Of a stretch of 41,070 nucleotides of DNA, positions 1-7,245 are shown piece after piece. The position numbers were made by a program, and so were the translations under genes. Below the pieces are notes generated by a model. It made no database searches. It saw nothing but the letters and a program-made list of their open reading frames with translations, and was not told the DNA's origin. Source of the DNA: Nitrospiraceae bacterium (GTDB taxonomy: Bacteria > Nitrospirota > Nitrospiria > Nitrospirales > Nitrospiraceae); contig JABFSG010000064.1 in the NCBI GenBank assembly GCA_013140715.1, positions 1-41,070 of the forward strand. Reading direction: 5' to 3'. Positions within the stretch are counted from its first letter, which is position 1, and every line of letters begins with the position of its first letter.

Positions 1-852
1 CCAGTGACCAGAGGGGCCTTCCTCCATATCAAGGGGCCTGAAATATTGAACATGTGGCTGGGGGAATCGGAGAGAATGGTCCGTGATCTTTTCGCCCAGG
101 CCCGCGCTCGTCGGAGCGAAGGGGCCTTGCCCTTTATCTTTATCGATGAGGCGGAATCGGTTCTCGGCACGAGACGGGCATCCCGTTCATTCAACATCTC
201 CAGTACCTTGGTGCCGATGTTTTGTTCGGAGATGGACGGAATAGAGTCGTTGCACGATGTGGTGATCATTCTGGCTTCGAACCGGCCTGATCTGATCGAT
301 CCTGCCGTGCTAAGGCCGGGGCGTATCGACCGTAAGATCAAAGTGAGCCGGCCGAATCGTGACTCTGCCGCGGCGATTCTCAATGTGTACCTGACAGAAG
401 ACCTCCCGCTGGACCGGCAATGGATCGATCAGCACGGTGGAGATCGGAAGAAGGCCTGCGCCGATCTCGTGGAACATGCGCTCTCCTCTATTTTTTCTCG
501 GATCGATGAGAATCGACTCCTCTCGGTCCGGATTCGGAGCGGACAGAACAAGATCCTCTATCGAGGCGATTTGATCAGCGGCGCGATCCTGGCTTCGATC
601 GTTCAACGGGCGAAGGAACGGGCGATCGATCGTGTGATCGCAGCGGGTGGGACTGAGCAGAGTGGTATGACCCTGGACGATCTAGTGAACTCCGTGCACG
701 CAGAGTTTCGGGAGGGTGAGATGTTGCCGCCTGACGATGCGGCGGAAGAATGGCTCAAGCTCCTCGATCACCATCCGGAGCAAGTGGTGGGGGTCTCGTC
801 GTTCCGGAAGGGGCGGCAGTCCGAGGAGAGATTGATCAACCAAATTATCTGA
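1..852 (+). CDS. arc: Proteasomal ring ATPase ARC/Mpa, C-terminal part
   Basis: AAA+ unfoldase that would recognise tagged proteins and thread them into the 20S proteasome. The gene runs in from the left edge, so the coiled coil, OB domains and Walker A are not visible. What is seen is the second half of the AAA domain: pore-loop region near GPEILNMWLGESER, Walker B FIFIDEAES, sensor-1 ASNRPD, arginine-finger region RPGRIDR, and then the helical C-terminal domain with the conserved RAKERAIDRV segment. The protein ends in LINQII. Mycobacterial Mpa ends in GQYL, whose penultimate Tyr docks into the proteasome, so that residue is absent here. It is the first gene of the window's proteasome operon, 103 bp before dop. 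Family assignment is firm; the symbol arc versus mpa is only naming. Confidence 0.93.
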   Translation, partial: PVTRGAFLHIKGPEILNMWLGESERMVRDLFAQARARRSEGALPFIFIDEAESVLGTRRASRSFNISSTLVPMFCSEMDGIESLHDVVIILASNRPDLIDPAVLRPGRIDRKIKVSRPNRDSAAAILNVYLTEDLPLDRQWIDQHGGDRKKACADLVEHALSSIFSRIDENRLLSVRIRSGQNKILYRGDLISGAILASIVQRAKERAIDRVIAAGGTEQSGMTLDDLVNSVHAEFREGEMLPPDDAAEEWLKLLDHHPEQVVGVSSFRKGRQSEERLINQII

Positions 853-955
853 AGACGTGAAACCTGAGACGTTAAACGTGAAAGGTGTAGATCTTCAGTC
901 TCGGCCTAGGACGGGTTCTGTCGTTTCACGATTCACGGTTCACGTCTAACGATTT
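853..955 (+). repeat. Intergenic TTCACG heptad and inverted repeat between arc and dop
   Basis: The spacer contains three tandem heptads TTTCACG, ATTCACG and GTTCACG at 924-944. An inverted repeat pairs AGACGTGAA (853-861) with TTCACGTCT (939-947), and the left side also holds ACGTGAAA near 875-884. The spacer can therefore fold into a long imperfect hairpin. No U-run follows, so it is not a typical terminator. No Shine-Dalgarno sequence is visible before the dop ATG at 956, so the hairpin may influence dop translation. The last point is inference. Confidence 0.6.
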
Positions 956-2482
956 ATGCGACTATTCGGGATTGAAACGGAGTATGGGATTACCAGGGAA
1001 GACCAGGATTTGGTCGATCCGATCGTGGAATCCATGGAACTGGTGCGAGCCCATCTGACTGCTTCGTTCGAGCGGCGCTGGGACTATGGAGGTGAAGATC
1101 CACACGAAGATGCGAGGGGGTTTCGGGTCTCCGGCCTGCAGCAAGATAAAGAGGAAGATGAGTTCGCCAAGGTCGATGCCCATCGCCCCTTTTCGTTTCA
1201 CGAGATGAAAAGCGATCTGGTTCTCCCGAACGGCGCACGTTTCTATAACGACCATACGCACCCTGAATATTCCACGCCTGAATGTCGCACGCTCTTAGCG
1301 CTTCTTGCCCACGACCGTGCGGGGGAACGGATTGTTCAGCGGGCGGCAGAACGTCGCAACCATGCGCTGGGTGGGTCCCATCTGCAGCTTTACAAGAACA
1401 ATACGGATTTTCACGGGCATAGTTATGGTTGCCACGATAACTATCTCGTCTCACGGTCGATTCCCTTCCCTTCGCTGACTGCTGGGCTCTTGCCATTTCT
1501 TGTCAGCAGGCAGGTCATTGCTGGTGCTGGCAAAGTCGGTGTGGAGGGGCAGGAAAGCGGGTTCGTGCCGGGCCAGTATCAGTTGTCCCAGAGAGCCGAT
1601 TTTATGGAGACGGATCTGAGTGTGGACACGATGCACAACCGGCCGATTCTGAACACGAGGGACGAGCCACACGCGGTTCGGGAAAAATATCGACGGCTCC
1701 ATCTCATCATCGGTGACGCCAATATGTGTGAGTACAGCACGGCGTTGAAAGTCGGGACGACGCAGTTGGCATTGGAGTTGATCGCGCGAAACGCTGTTCC
1801 CGCTCTTGAATTGGAACATCCGGTCACAGCGGTGAAGCAGTTGTCTCGCGATCAGAATTTGAAGGCGACGGTTCGTCTGAAGAACGGCAGCACCATCACG
1901 GGCCTCGACATTCAAGAGCAGTACTACCTTGCGGCCCAGAAGCACTTGGCCGGTCTTGACTGGGAGACCGATTGGATTCTTCAGGAATGGGCAATCACGC
2001 TACGGTTACTTACCGGCGATCGACGGCAACTGATCGGGCGGATTGACTGGGTCACCAAGCTTTGGCTGTTGGAAACCTTTATGCAAGAAGAACGGATTGG
2101 GTGGGATGATCCCTGGCTGGCGAGCTTGGATTTGGAATACCATAATATGAATCCGGACCGCGGGCTCTTCTTGGGGCTCGAGGCGGAAGGGAAGGCCTGG
2201 CGGATGACGTCGGAGCAGGATGTTGAATCGGCTCTGGTGGTCGGTCCGGCCGATACGAGAGCGGGGATTCGAGGCCTCTGCATCAGACGGTTTCCGGATC
2301 AAATCAAGACGATGCAATGGGAACGGATTCAGTTCAGCGGAGGGCTTCTTCCGAGAATATTGGAGATGGGCGATCTCTTTGAGCCGCAGGCGGTGCAAGC
2401 CTGCGCGCAGATATTCGAGAGCGCGGTATCTCCGATGGAGGCGCTGAATACATGGAACAGAGAAAAGGAGTCCCGATCATGA
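956..2482 (+). CDS. dop: Dop-type deamidase/deconjugase of the Pup/UBact system
   Basis: Member of the Dop/PafA carboxylate-amine ligase-like family (508 aa). The N-terminal FGIETEYGI carries the nucleotide/Mg-binding glutamates. An insertion around residues 45-85 matches the position of the Dop-loop that separates Dop from PafA. It is followed by FYNDHTHPEYSTPE, where Asp99 corresponds to the catalytic Asp of Dop and the THPEYS context resembles Dop's HAHPEYS. Later motifs include KNNTDFHGHSYGCHDNYL and NTRDEPH. In actinobacteria Dop deamidates Pup-Gln and removes Pup from substrates. The modifier encoded next door already ends in Glu, so only the deconjugating activity would be needed. The gene ends 4 bp past the start of ubact (2479), so the two are translationally coupled. 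Dop rather than PafA was chosen because of the loop and because a second, loop-less paralogue follows. Confidence 0.88.
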   Translation: MRLFGIETEYGITREDQDLVDPIVESMELVRAHLTASFERRWDYGGEDPHEDARGFRVSGLQQDKEEDEFAKVDAHRPFSFHEMKSDLVLPNGARFYNDHTHPEYSTPECRTLLALLAHDRAGERIVQRAAERRNHALGGSHLQLYKNNTDFHGHSYGCHDNYLVSRSIPFPSLTAGLLPFLVSRQVIAGAGKVGVEGQESGFVPGQYQLSQRADFMETDLSVDTMHNRPILNTRDEPHAVREKYRRLHLIIGDANMCEYSTALKVGTTQLALELIARNAVPALELEHPVTAVKQLSRDQNLKATVRLKNGSTITGLDIQEQYYLAAQKHLAGLDWETDWILQEWAITLRLLTGDRRQLIGRIDWVTKLWLLETFMQEERIGWDDPWLASLDLEYHNMNPDRGLFLGLEAEGKAWRMTSEQDVESALVVGPADTRAGIRGLCIRRFPDQIKTMQWERIQFSGGLLPRILEMGDLFEPQAVQACAQIFESAVSPMEALNTWNREKESRS

Positions 2483-2673
2483 ACTACATCTCAACACCGG
2501 AACGTCGTGAAGGGCCAGGCAATCCGATGCCGAAGGCGCCGAGTCCATCTGACGAGGGCGGTGGGCCGAAACGGCCTGAGACAGGGTCTCCCGATAAAGA
2601 TAATTTGTTGAAGCGTATGCGCAAGGTTGATCCGAAACAGGCGGAACGGTATCGGCAGAGAACGGGAGAATAA
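2479..2673 (+). CDS. ubact: Prokaryotic ubiquitin-like modifier UBact (Pup-like)
   Basis: A 64-residue, highly polar, Gly/Pro-rich and probably disordered protein between dop and prcB. It ends in YRQRTGE. Classical Pup ends in GGQ or GGE; the Arg-Thr-Gly-Glu ending is the type described as UBact in Nitrospirae and other Gram-negative phyla. The C-terminal Glu is the expected site for isopeptide linkage to substrate lysines by PafA without prior deamidation. The C-terminal third (DKDNLLKRMRKVDPKQAERYR) is amphipathic and is the likely ATPase-binding helix. Start: ATG at 2479 follows AAAAGGAG with good spacing and overlaps the dop stop by 4 bp. A longer in-frame start at 2452 lies inside dop and is rejected. 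Confidence 0.9.
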   Translation: MNYISTPERREGPGNPMPKAPSPSDEGGGPKRPETGSPDKDNLLKRMRKVDPKQAERYRQRTGE

Positions 2674-2683
2674 GACTTGAGAA

Positions 2684-2774
2684 GGGTAGGCGGGCTGTCC
2701 TCTGTGCTCGCACAACGCGCACGCTCAGAAGGTGCTCGTTGGATGCGCGCAGTAGAGGATCAGCCCGCCCACCC
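2684..2774. repeat. 91-bp inverted-repeat element between ubact and prcB
   Basis: The arms GGGTAGGCGGGCTG (2684-2697) and CAGCCCGCCCACCC (2761-2774) pair at 13 of 14 positions. The loop contains TGCTCGCACAACGCGCACG and GTGCTCGTTGGATGCGCGC. Near-identical inner strings occur at 22439-22488 and 24777-24823, so this is a member of a dispersed family. It lies inside the proteasome operon, 10 bp after ubact and 48 bp before prcB. In RNA it would form a strong hairpin that could slow ribosomes or polymerase or set the UBact:proteasome ratio. That role is inference. Confidence 0.75.
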
Positions 2775-2822
2775 TCATAAGAAGATAGAGCCGTCGCTCA
2801 ATTAAGGGGAGAAGGTGAAGAG

Positions 2823-3596
2823 ATGGGGATGCAGGGAGATTTTTTTCAGCTATTGAAGGAACAGGGCTATACCCTCGGTGTGCCGACGGCGGTGGGGGCC
2901 GGCCAGGCGCTCACGAATGCTACGACGATATTGGCCTTCAAGTATCGTGATGGTGTGTTGGTGGCTGGAGACCGTCGTGCGACCGCCGGCAATATGGTGA
3001 TGTACGATCGCACGGACAAGGTATTGGAGATCGATCGGCACAGCGTGATGGCGATTGCCGGCGTCCCGGCGACCGCCTACGAAATGGTGCGGATTCTGGA
3101 GCATTCGTTCAAGTACTACCGGAGAACGCAGCTGCAGGAATTGAGTTTCGACGGCAAGCTTCGTTCTGTCTCCAAGCTCTTGAAGGAGAATGTGCCAGCG
3201 GCCTTGGCTGGGACTGGCGCGGTGGTTCCGGTGTTTGCCGGCTACGATATGGAACAGGGTTCCGCGAAAATCTACTTCTACGATATTCTTGGAGCGGAGT
3301 TTGAAGGGGTGGAATATGCTGTGTCCGGGTCCGGTTCTCCCACGATCCGGGGGATCTTGCACTATCTGAATACGTGGGGCGAGCAGCCTCTCAATGCGCT
3401 GCCGCAAGAACAGGCCATAGTGCAGGCCTTACGATTACTCACGAGCGCGGCGGAATTCGATTCGGCGACCGGCGGCGTCAATCGCGAGGCAAGTCTCTAC
3501 CCTGTCGTCAAGTTGATTACGGAGGCCGGCGTGCAGACTGTGCCGGATGCGACATTGAAACCTCTTCATGAATCGCAGGTGGTGCGCTATGTATGA
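2823..3596 (+). CDS. prcB: 20S proteasome beta subunit PrcB
   Basis: Catalytic subunit of the 20S core particle (257 aa, Ntn-hydrolase fold). A propeptide of about 33 residues precedes Thr34 in NATTILAF, the predicted mature N-terminal nucleophile. Counting from it, Asp17 (VAGDRRATAGN) and Lys33 (RTDKVLEID) fall exactly where the family requires them, and SGSGSP matches the conserved active-site serine region. Maturation would be autocatalytic between Ala33 and Thr34. The start at 2823 follows a GGGGAGAAGG ribosome-binding site. The 3' end overlaps prcA by 8 bp, implying coupled synthesis of beta and alpha subunits. The active site looks intact. Confidence 0.96.
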   Translation: MGMQGDFFQLLKEQGYTLGVPTAVGAGQALTNATTILAFKYRDGVLVAGDRRATAGNMVMYDRTDKVLEIDRHSVMAIAGVPATAYEMVRILEHSFKYYRRTQLQELSFDGKLRSVSKLLKENVPAALAGTGAVVPVFAGYDMEQGSAKIYFYDILGAEFEGVEYAVSGSGSPTIRGILHYLNTWGEQPLNALPQEQAIVQALRLLTSAAEFDSATGGVNREASLYPVVKLITEAGVQTVPDATLKPLHESQVVRYV

Positions 3597-4422
3597 AGAA
3601 CCCTATCGCTGGGTGGAAGCAGTCGGCAATCGTCGGCAGTATCTCGACGACCAGTTCAAGCAGGGGAGCCCGGTCGTCGCGTTGACCTATGAAGGAGGCA
3701 TTCTTCTGACGACGGTAAGCAAGGGGACGCCGAAGCTTTACGAGATTTACGACCGGCTGGCCCTGGGCGGGATGGGACATCCCACGGATTTGGAAAAGCT
3801 GCGCTTCAGCCTGCTCGAAATGGCGCATGTCGAAGGTTTCAACCGCTCGCCGTCCGATGTGACGGGATCGAGGCTGGTAAAATACGGTATTGCTCCGGTG
3901 ATCAAGCAGGCCTTCGAGGAAGTGTATAAAGCGCCATTTATCGTGCGTATTCTGGTGGTTGAGTTGGGCTTGAAGCCTGAGAAGGACGTGCTGCTGACGA
4001 TCAACTACGATGGCACGTTTGAGGAAGCGATCGGCTGTGCCACCCTGGCTGCCACCCCCACTGTTCAGACCAAGATGCTGTCCTATCTCAAGGAACAGAT
4101 GCGAGCCACCCAGTCATTGGATCAGGCGTTGAACCTGGCGTTGCGAGCTTGGGCGATCGGTTCCTTGGCGCATCAAGAGGAGGAGGCAGACCAACAGACA
4201 GAGGCCAAGCCATCGGCAAACGGAGGTGCCGACTCCTCGGCTTCGGCAACCCCAAGCAGCGACAGCTTAATGGCACATGTACGGAAGGTTGCCGGCGAAC
4301 GGACGATCGAATGCGCGGTCCTCGAACGGCAGGCTCCCGGCAGTTCCAAGTATCGGTCGATTAAGCAGGCAGACCTTTCGCAGCTCCTGCCAAAGATGTT
4401 TCAATCCGGCGTGGCGAACTGA
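3589..4422 (+). CDS. prcA: 20S proteasome alpha subunit PrcA
   Basis: Non-catalytic outer-ring subunit (277 aa). Residues 1-50 (YEEPYRWVEAVGNRRQYLDD, then VALTYEGGILLTTV) match the N-terminal gate and first strands of PrcA. KLYEIYDRLALGGMG, VTGSRLVKYG and INYDGTFEEA are family-like. The Lys that becomes the docking pocket base in Mycobacterium lies in this region but cannot be assigned with certainty. A low-complexity Gln/Glu/Ala/Ser linker around residues 190-220 precedes a C-terminal extension. The ATG at 3589 overlaps the prcB stop; the upstream in-frame ATG at 3568 is inside prcB and has no RBS. Confidence 0.94.
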   Translation: MYEEPYRWVEAVGNRRQYLDDQFKQGSPVVALTYEGGILLTTVSKGTPKLYEIYDRLALGGMGHPTDLEKLRFSLLEMAHVEGFNRSPSDVTGSRLVKYGIAPVIKQAFEEVYKAPFIVRILVVELGLKPEKDVLLTINYDGTFEEAIGCATLAATPTVQTKMLSYLKEQMRATQSLDQALNLALRAWAIGSLAHQEEEADQQTEAKPSANGGADSSASATPSSDSLMAHVRKVAGERTIECAVLERQAPGSSKYRSIKQADLSQLLPKMFQSGVAN

Positions 4423-4423
4423 G

Positions 4424-5908
4424 ATGTTGAACCGTATTTTCGGACTTGAAACCGAATACGGACTCTTGGTGAATCAAGACCGGCCCGACCACTCTCCCAC
4501 CTGGTTCGCCCACAAGATTCGAGACCATCTGTTTCATGTCCAACGGCGAGGTGTGCTGGATCTGCACCATCGAGGGCACGATGAACCGCCCGGTAATGGA
4601 GGATTTCTCACAAACGCCGGGCGGATGTATCTCGACATGGGGCATCTGGAATGGGCCTCGCCGGAATGTGAATCGCTCACCGATGTGGTCGCAGCCGACC
4701 GCGCCGGCGACCAGCTGCTGCAGGATGCGATTCAAGACCTTGACCTAGCCGACACGGTTTCGTTGATCAAAAACAATGTGGACCATGAAACCGATGCGAC
4801 CTTTGGATCGCATGAGAACTATCTCGTTTCGCGCCGGTTCCCCTTTACCAGGCGCGGCCTCGGACCGTTAGTGACTTTTCTGGTTACCAGGCAGATCTTT
4901 ACGGGTGCCGGACGTGTCGGCATGGCTGGGCCTCAGGACGGGTGGGTTCAGAGAGATCGGCTCATTGTTCCAAGAGGGGCGACCTACCGCCATGCGCCGC
5001 AGCCTGTCCTTCCCTTTCAGATCTCCCAGCGCGCTGACTACATCGTGAACGACTTTTTCGAATGGGTGCAGCAGAATCGCGCTATCGTGAATACCAGAGA
5101 CGAACCGCTGGCGGATCCGAACCAATTCCGCCGGATTCATCTGTTATTGGGCGATTCAAATATGGCCGAGGTGGCAACAGCCTTGAAGCTAGGCACAACG
5201 GGGTTGGTTCTTCAATTGATCGAAGAGGGCCATGCGCCACTCGACCTTGAGATCCATGAGCCGGTTGAAGCCATGCAGGAACTGTCGCAGGATCAGGATC
5301 GACATTGGATCGTTCGGCTGGAATCAGGGAGAACGGTTTCTGCCATCGACATTCAGGAGGCGTTTCTCGCTTCGGCGGAGGCTCATTATCGTGGGCAGGA
5401 CGACGAAACCGATTGGGTGCTCGATCAATGGGCAGCGGTTTTGCAAGATCTCCGCGGAGATTACACCATGCTAGTGGGCCGGGTCGATTGGGCCTCGAAG
5501 TTGTGGCTGCTTGAAACCTTTCGCGAGGCTGAACAGATGAACTGGGAGGATCCGGTTCTGAAAAGTCTCGATCTGGAGTATCACAATCTTCACCAAGGCA
5601 AGGGGCTCTATTTTGGCCTCATGGAAGAAGGGAAGGTTCCACGACTGACTACGGACAAGGCGATTGCCTTGTCGATGGACCATCCGCCACGTAATACCAG
5701 AGCGTTTGGGCGAGGCGAGCTTGTCCGGCATTTGCTGGCCTGTGGATCGCATGATGAATCGGCCGACCTCAAACCAGAAGAGCGGTTTTCTCCTTCGTAT
5801 GTGATCAACTGGTCGATCTTCCAACTCAGTGGCCATGCGCCATTTCCCATGCCTGATCCCTTCAAAACCTACGCGCAGGAGGTGCGCGCCCATCTTCAAA
5901 CAGCCTGA
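4424..5908 (+). CDS. pafA: Pup/UBact-protein ligase PafA
   Basis: Ligase (494 aa) that phosphorylates the C-terminal Glu of the modifier and joins it to a substrate lysine, using ATP. It begins FGLETEYGLL with the family's nucleotide/metal glutamates. RMYLDMGHLEWASPE holds the catalytic Asp (residue 71). SLIKNNVDHE, SHENYLVSR, NTRDEPLADP and LLLGDSNMAE are conserved with the dop product. There is no Dop-loop insertion before the catalytic Asp, which supports PafA. The Mycobacterium motif around this Asp is SHPEY; here it is GHLEW. The start at 4424 is 1 bp after the prcA stop; a long upstream in-frame extension lies over prcA and is rejected. It is the last gene of the proteasome operon. Confidence 0.9.
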   Translation: MLNRIFGLETEYGLLVNQDRPDHSPTWFAHKIRDHLFHVQRRGVLDLHHRGHDEPPGNGGFLTNAGRMYLDMGHLEWASPECESLTDVVAADRAGDQLLQDAIQDLDLADTVSLIKNNVDHETDATFGSHENYLVSRRFPFTRRGLGPLVTFLVTRQIFTGAGRVGMAGPQDGWVQRDRLIVPRGATYRHAPQPVLPFQISQRADYIVNDFFEWVQQNRAIVNTRDEPLADPNQFRRIHLLLGDSNMAEVATALKLGTTGLVLQLIEEGHAPLDLEIHEPVEAMQELSQDQDRHWIVRLESGRTVSAIDIQEAFLASAEAHYRGQDDETDWVLDQWAAVLQDLRGDYTMLVGRVDWASKLWLLETFREAEQMNWEDPVLKSLDLEYHNLHQGKGLYFGLMEEGKVPRLTTDKAIALSMDHPPRNTRAFGRGELVRHLLACGSHDESADLKPEERFSPSYVINWSIFQLSGHAPFPMPDPFKTYAQEVRAHLQTA

Positions 5909-6107
5909 CTAGGCTGCTGTGGTTACCGCTTCTGATCTTGCCCTCCCTCCGTCAGCCGTCGCTTTCCCTGTGTCGAAACGGTTTTTCCTCGCCTGTGAGG
6001 CGCCCAGTCCAGCATACTTCTCAGAGCAAGAAAAGTTGACTGAGTGTCACGTCAAGGTTTCGACGCGGGGCGCCGATAACAAGATTTAGAGGTACGGAGG
6101 GGGGAAT

Positions 6108-6755
6108 ATGCTGACGGCAATTGGCGACGTGATGCGGCGAGCGTACGAACGGGGATGGATTACGACCAGAGACGGTAACATCAGTATGCGAAAGCGAGAG
6201 GGGAAGTATCTCTACATCACGCCTTCAGGTTGGCGGAAGACGATTGTCCACCCGGAACATGTTGTGAGACTGGAGATTGTGGAAGATTCGCTGACACATA
6301 AGCTGATTCCAAACGTCCGCAATGGACAGAGTCCTTCGGGCGAGCTGTGGATGCATTGGAATTTGCAGCGTGATTCGAAACGCACCAGGACGGTCGTGCA
6401 TGTGCATGCGACCCACATCGTAGCCGCGATCTATGCCGGCGTCGATCTGCAGAAAATCAGCGCCGAGTTTCCTGAGATTTCCCGCTATACGCGTGTGGGA
6501 CCGACCGTACCGACGCTGCCGGCGCTGTCTCGTGAATTGGCCGACGTCACGGCAGAGTGTCTCGGTCTGAGGCATGATGGGACGCTGGCGTTCGATATTG
6601 TGGGACAATCCAACCACGGGGTCTGTGCCGTGGCGCAGGATCCATGGGCCGCCTATGAGCACATCGAACGGCTTGAACATGTCTGTGAGATTGTTCTCAA
6701 GAGTGGCGTGGCAGCACTCGCGTCCAGCAACTTGTTATCCTCAAAGGCCGCTTAA
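6108..6755 (+). CDS. Class II aldolase/adducin-family protein
   Basis: Zinc-dependent aldolase-fold protein (215 aa) related to fuculose-/ribulose-phosphate aldolases and methylthioribulose-phosphate dehydratase. GWITTRDGNISMRKREG is the typical N-terminal phosphate/substrate loop, ITPSG follows, SPSGELWMHW contains the catalytic Glu, and VHVHATH supplies zinc-binding histidines. A third His is available in SNHGVCAV. The start at 6108 has a strong GGAGGGGGG Shine-Dalgarno sequence. It is transcribed alone: 199 bp separate it from pafA, and a terminator follows. The substrate cannot be told from sequence. Confidence 0.85.
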   Translation: MLTAIGDVMRRAYERGWITTRDGNISMRKREGKYLYITPSGWRKTIVHPEHVVRLEIVEDSLTHKLIPNVRNGQSPSGELWMHWNLQRDSKRTRTVVHVHATHIVAAIYAGVDLQKISAEFPEISRYTRVGPTVPTLPALSRELADVTAECLGLRHDGTLAFDIVGQSNHGVCAVAQDPWAAYEHIERLEHVCEIVLKSGVAALASSNLLSSKAA

Positions 6756-6776
6756 GAGAGTAGGATACATGGCACG

Positions 6777-6814
6777 AAAAAGGGCTCTTGGCGCCTTCGC
6801 CAAGAGCCCTTTTT
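6777..6814. terminator. Bidirectional intrinsic terminator
   Basis: A perfect 13-bp stem, AGGGCTCTTGGCG (6781-6793) with CGCCAAGAGCCCT (6798-6810) around a CCTT loop, is flanked by AAAA on the left and TTTT on the right. It can end the aldolase transcript on + and the tRNA-Asn transcript on -, which converge here. Confidence 0.92.
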
Positions 6815-6819
6815 GATTG

Positions 6820-7145
6820 TGGCTCCCCGGGCAGGACTCGAACCTGCGACCAGCCGGTTACAAGGACTCCCAATCTTTCGAAAGGGCTTGGACTATCTCA
6901 TCACCCGCCTGTGTGAGAGGAGAGGGTGTCGGGCGCTAGTGAGGCCTTATTGGATCGGCTCCTCAGCCTCTAGTCTCTGCACGTTCCTGCCTACTTAGGT
7001 GCCGTTCGGCAGGCTTCGCTCAGGATTACCGTATCGCCTCTCGGCGGAGTAGGCTTCCCTGAATTCACCCGATGTTTCAACCACAGTCTCCCGTGGAAGC
7101 TGCAACTTCTACAGCCGGCTGCTCTACCAACTGAGCTACCGGGGA
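6820..7145 (-). tRNA. tRNA-Asn(GUU), interrupted by a group I intron
   Basis: Reading the minus strand, the 5' exon is 7145-7111 (35 nt) and the 3' exon 6860-6820 (41 nt including encoded CCA). Joined, they give a 76-nt cloverleaf: acceptor TCCCCGG/CCGGGGA, D-arm GCTCAGTTGGTAGAGC, anticodon stem GCCGG/CCGGC with loop CTGTTAA, and T-arm GCAGGTTCGAGTCCTGC. The loop CTGTTAA with anticodon GTT is the one found in bacterial tRNA-Asn. The intron lies between anticodon nucleotides 35 and 36, so splicing is needed before the tRNA can work. tRNA-Tyr was considered and dismissed because there is no long variable arm. Confidence 0.93.
6861..7110 (-). ncRNA. Group I self-splicing intron (250 nt) in tRNA-Asn
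   Basis: The 5' exon ends in U and the intron ends in G, as group I splicing requires. P1 is clear: exon GCUGU pairs with intron GCAGC (plus 7099-7103), placing the U-G wobble exactly at the splice site; GUU just before it can form P10 with AAC of the 3' exon. Conserved core elements are present: P-like GAATTCAGGGAAGCC (7052-7066), Q-like AATCCTGAGCGAAGCC (7012-7027), R-like GTGCAGAGACTA (6971-6982) and S-like GAGATAGTCC (6890-6899). These closely resemble the cyanobacterial tRNA-Leu(UAA) intron, suggesting subgroup IC3. No homing endonuclease gene is present; short open frames inside are spurious. Confidence 0.93.
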
Positions 7146-7169
7146 ACGTAGTTCAGTTCAAGCGTTCGC

Positions 7170-7180
7170 ATTGTAGCATA
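7170..7180 (-). promoter_or_regulatory. Probable -10 region of the tRNA-Asn promoter
   Basis: The minus strand reads TATGCTACAAT at 7180-7170, so a TACAAT hexamer lies about 25 nt before the mature tRNA 5' end. A convincing -35 at ideal spacing is not seen (TTGATC upstream is only about 14 nt away). The assignment rests on one hexamer and its position. Confidence 0.4.
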
Positions 7181-7245
7181 AGTGATGAGGATCAAGGCGA
7201 GCGTTTTTGCGAAAGTAACAAGGAGTGGAGTCGTATTTCTCTGGT

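Noticed and set aside
2452-2478. Upstream start for the UBact gene
   Set aside because: It lies within dop without an RBS; ATG 2479 has AAAAGGAG.
4277-4423. Upstream extension of pafA
   Set aside because: The extra residues overlap prcA in another frame and are low-complexity; the family starts at MLNRIFGLETEYG.
6813-6998. Short open frame on the + strand over the tRNA region beginning with PRAGLEPATSRLQG
   Set aside because: It is the antisense of the tRNA-Asn 3' exon and intron; this peptide pattern is a common artefact of reading through tRNA genes.
6820-7145. Interpretation as tRNA-Tyr(GUA) because TGTA appears at both intron borders
   Set aside because: Bacterial tRNA-Tyr has a long variable arm, absent here; the U|...G splice rule gives loop CTGTTAA, i.e. 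Asn.
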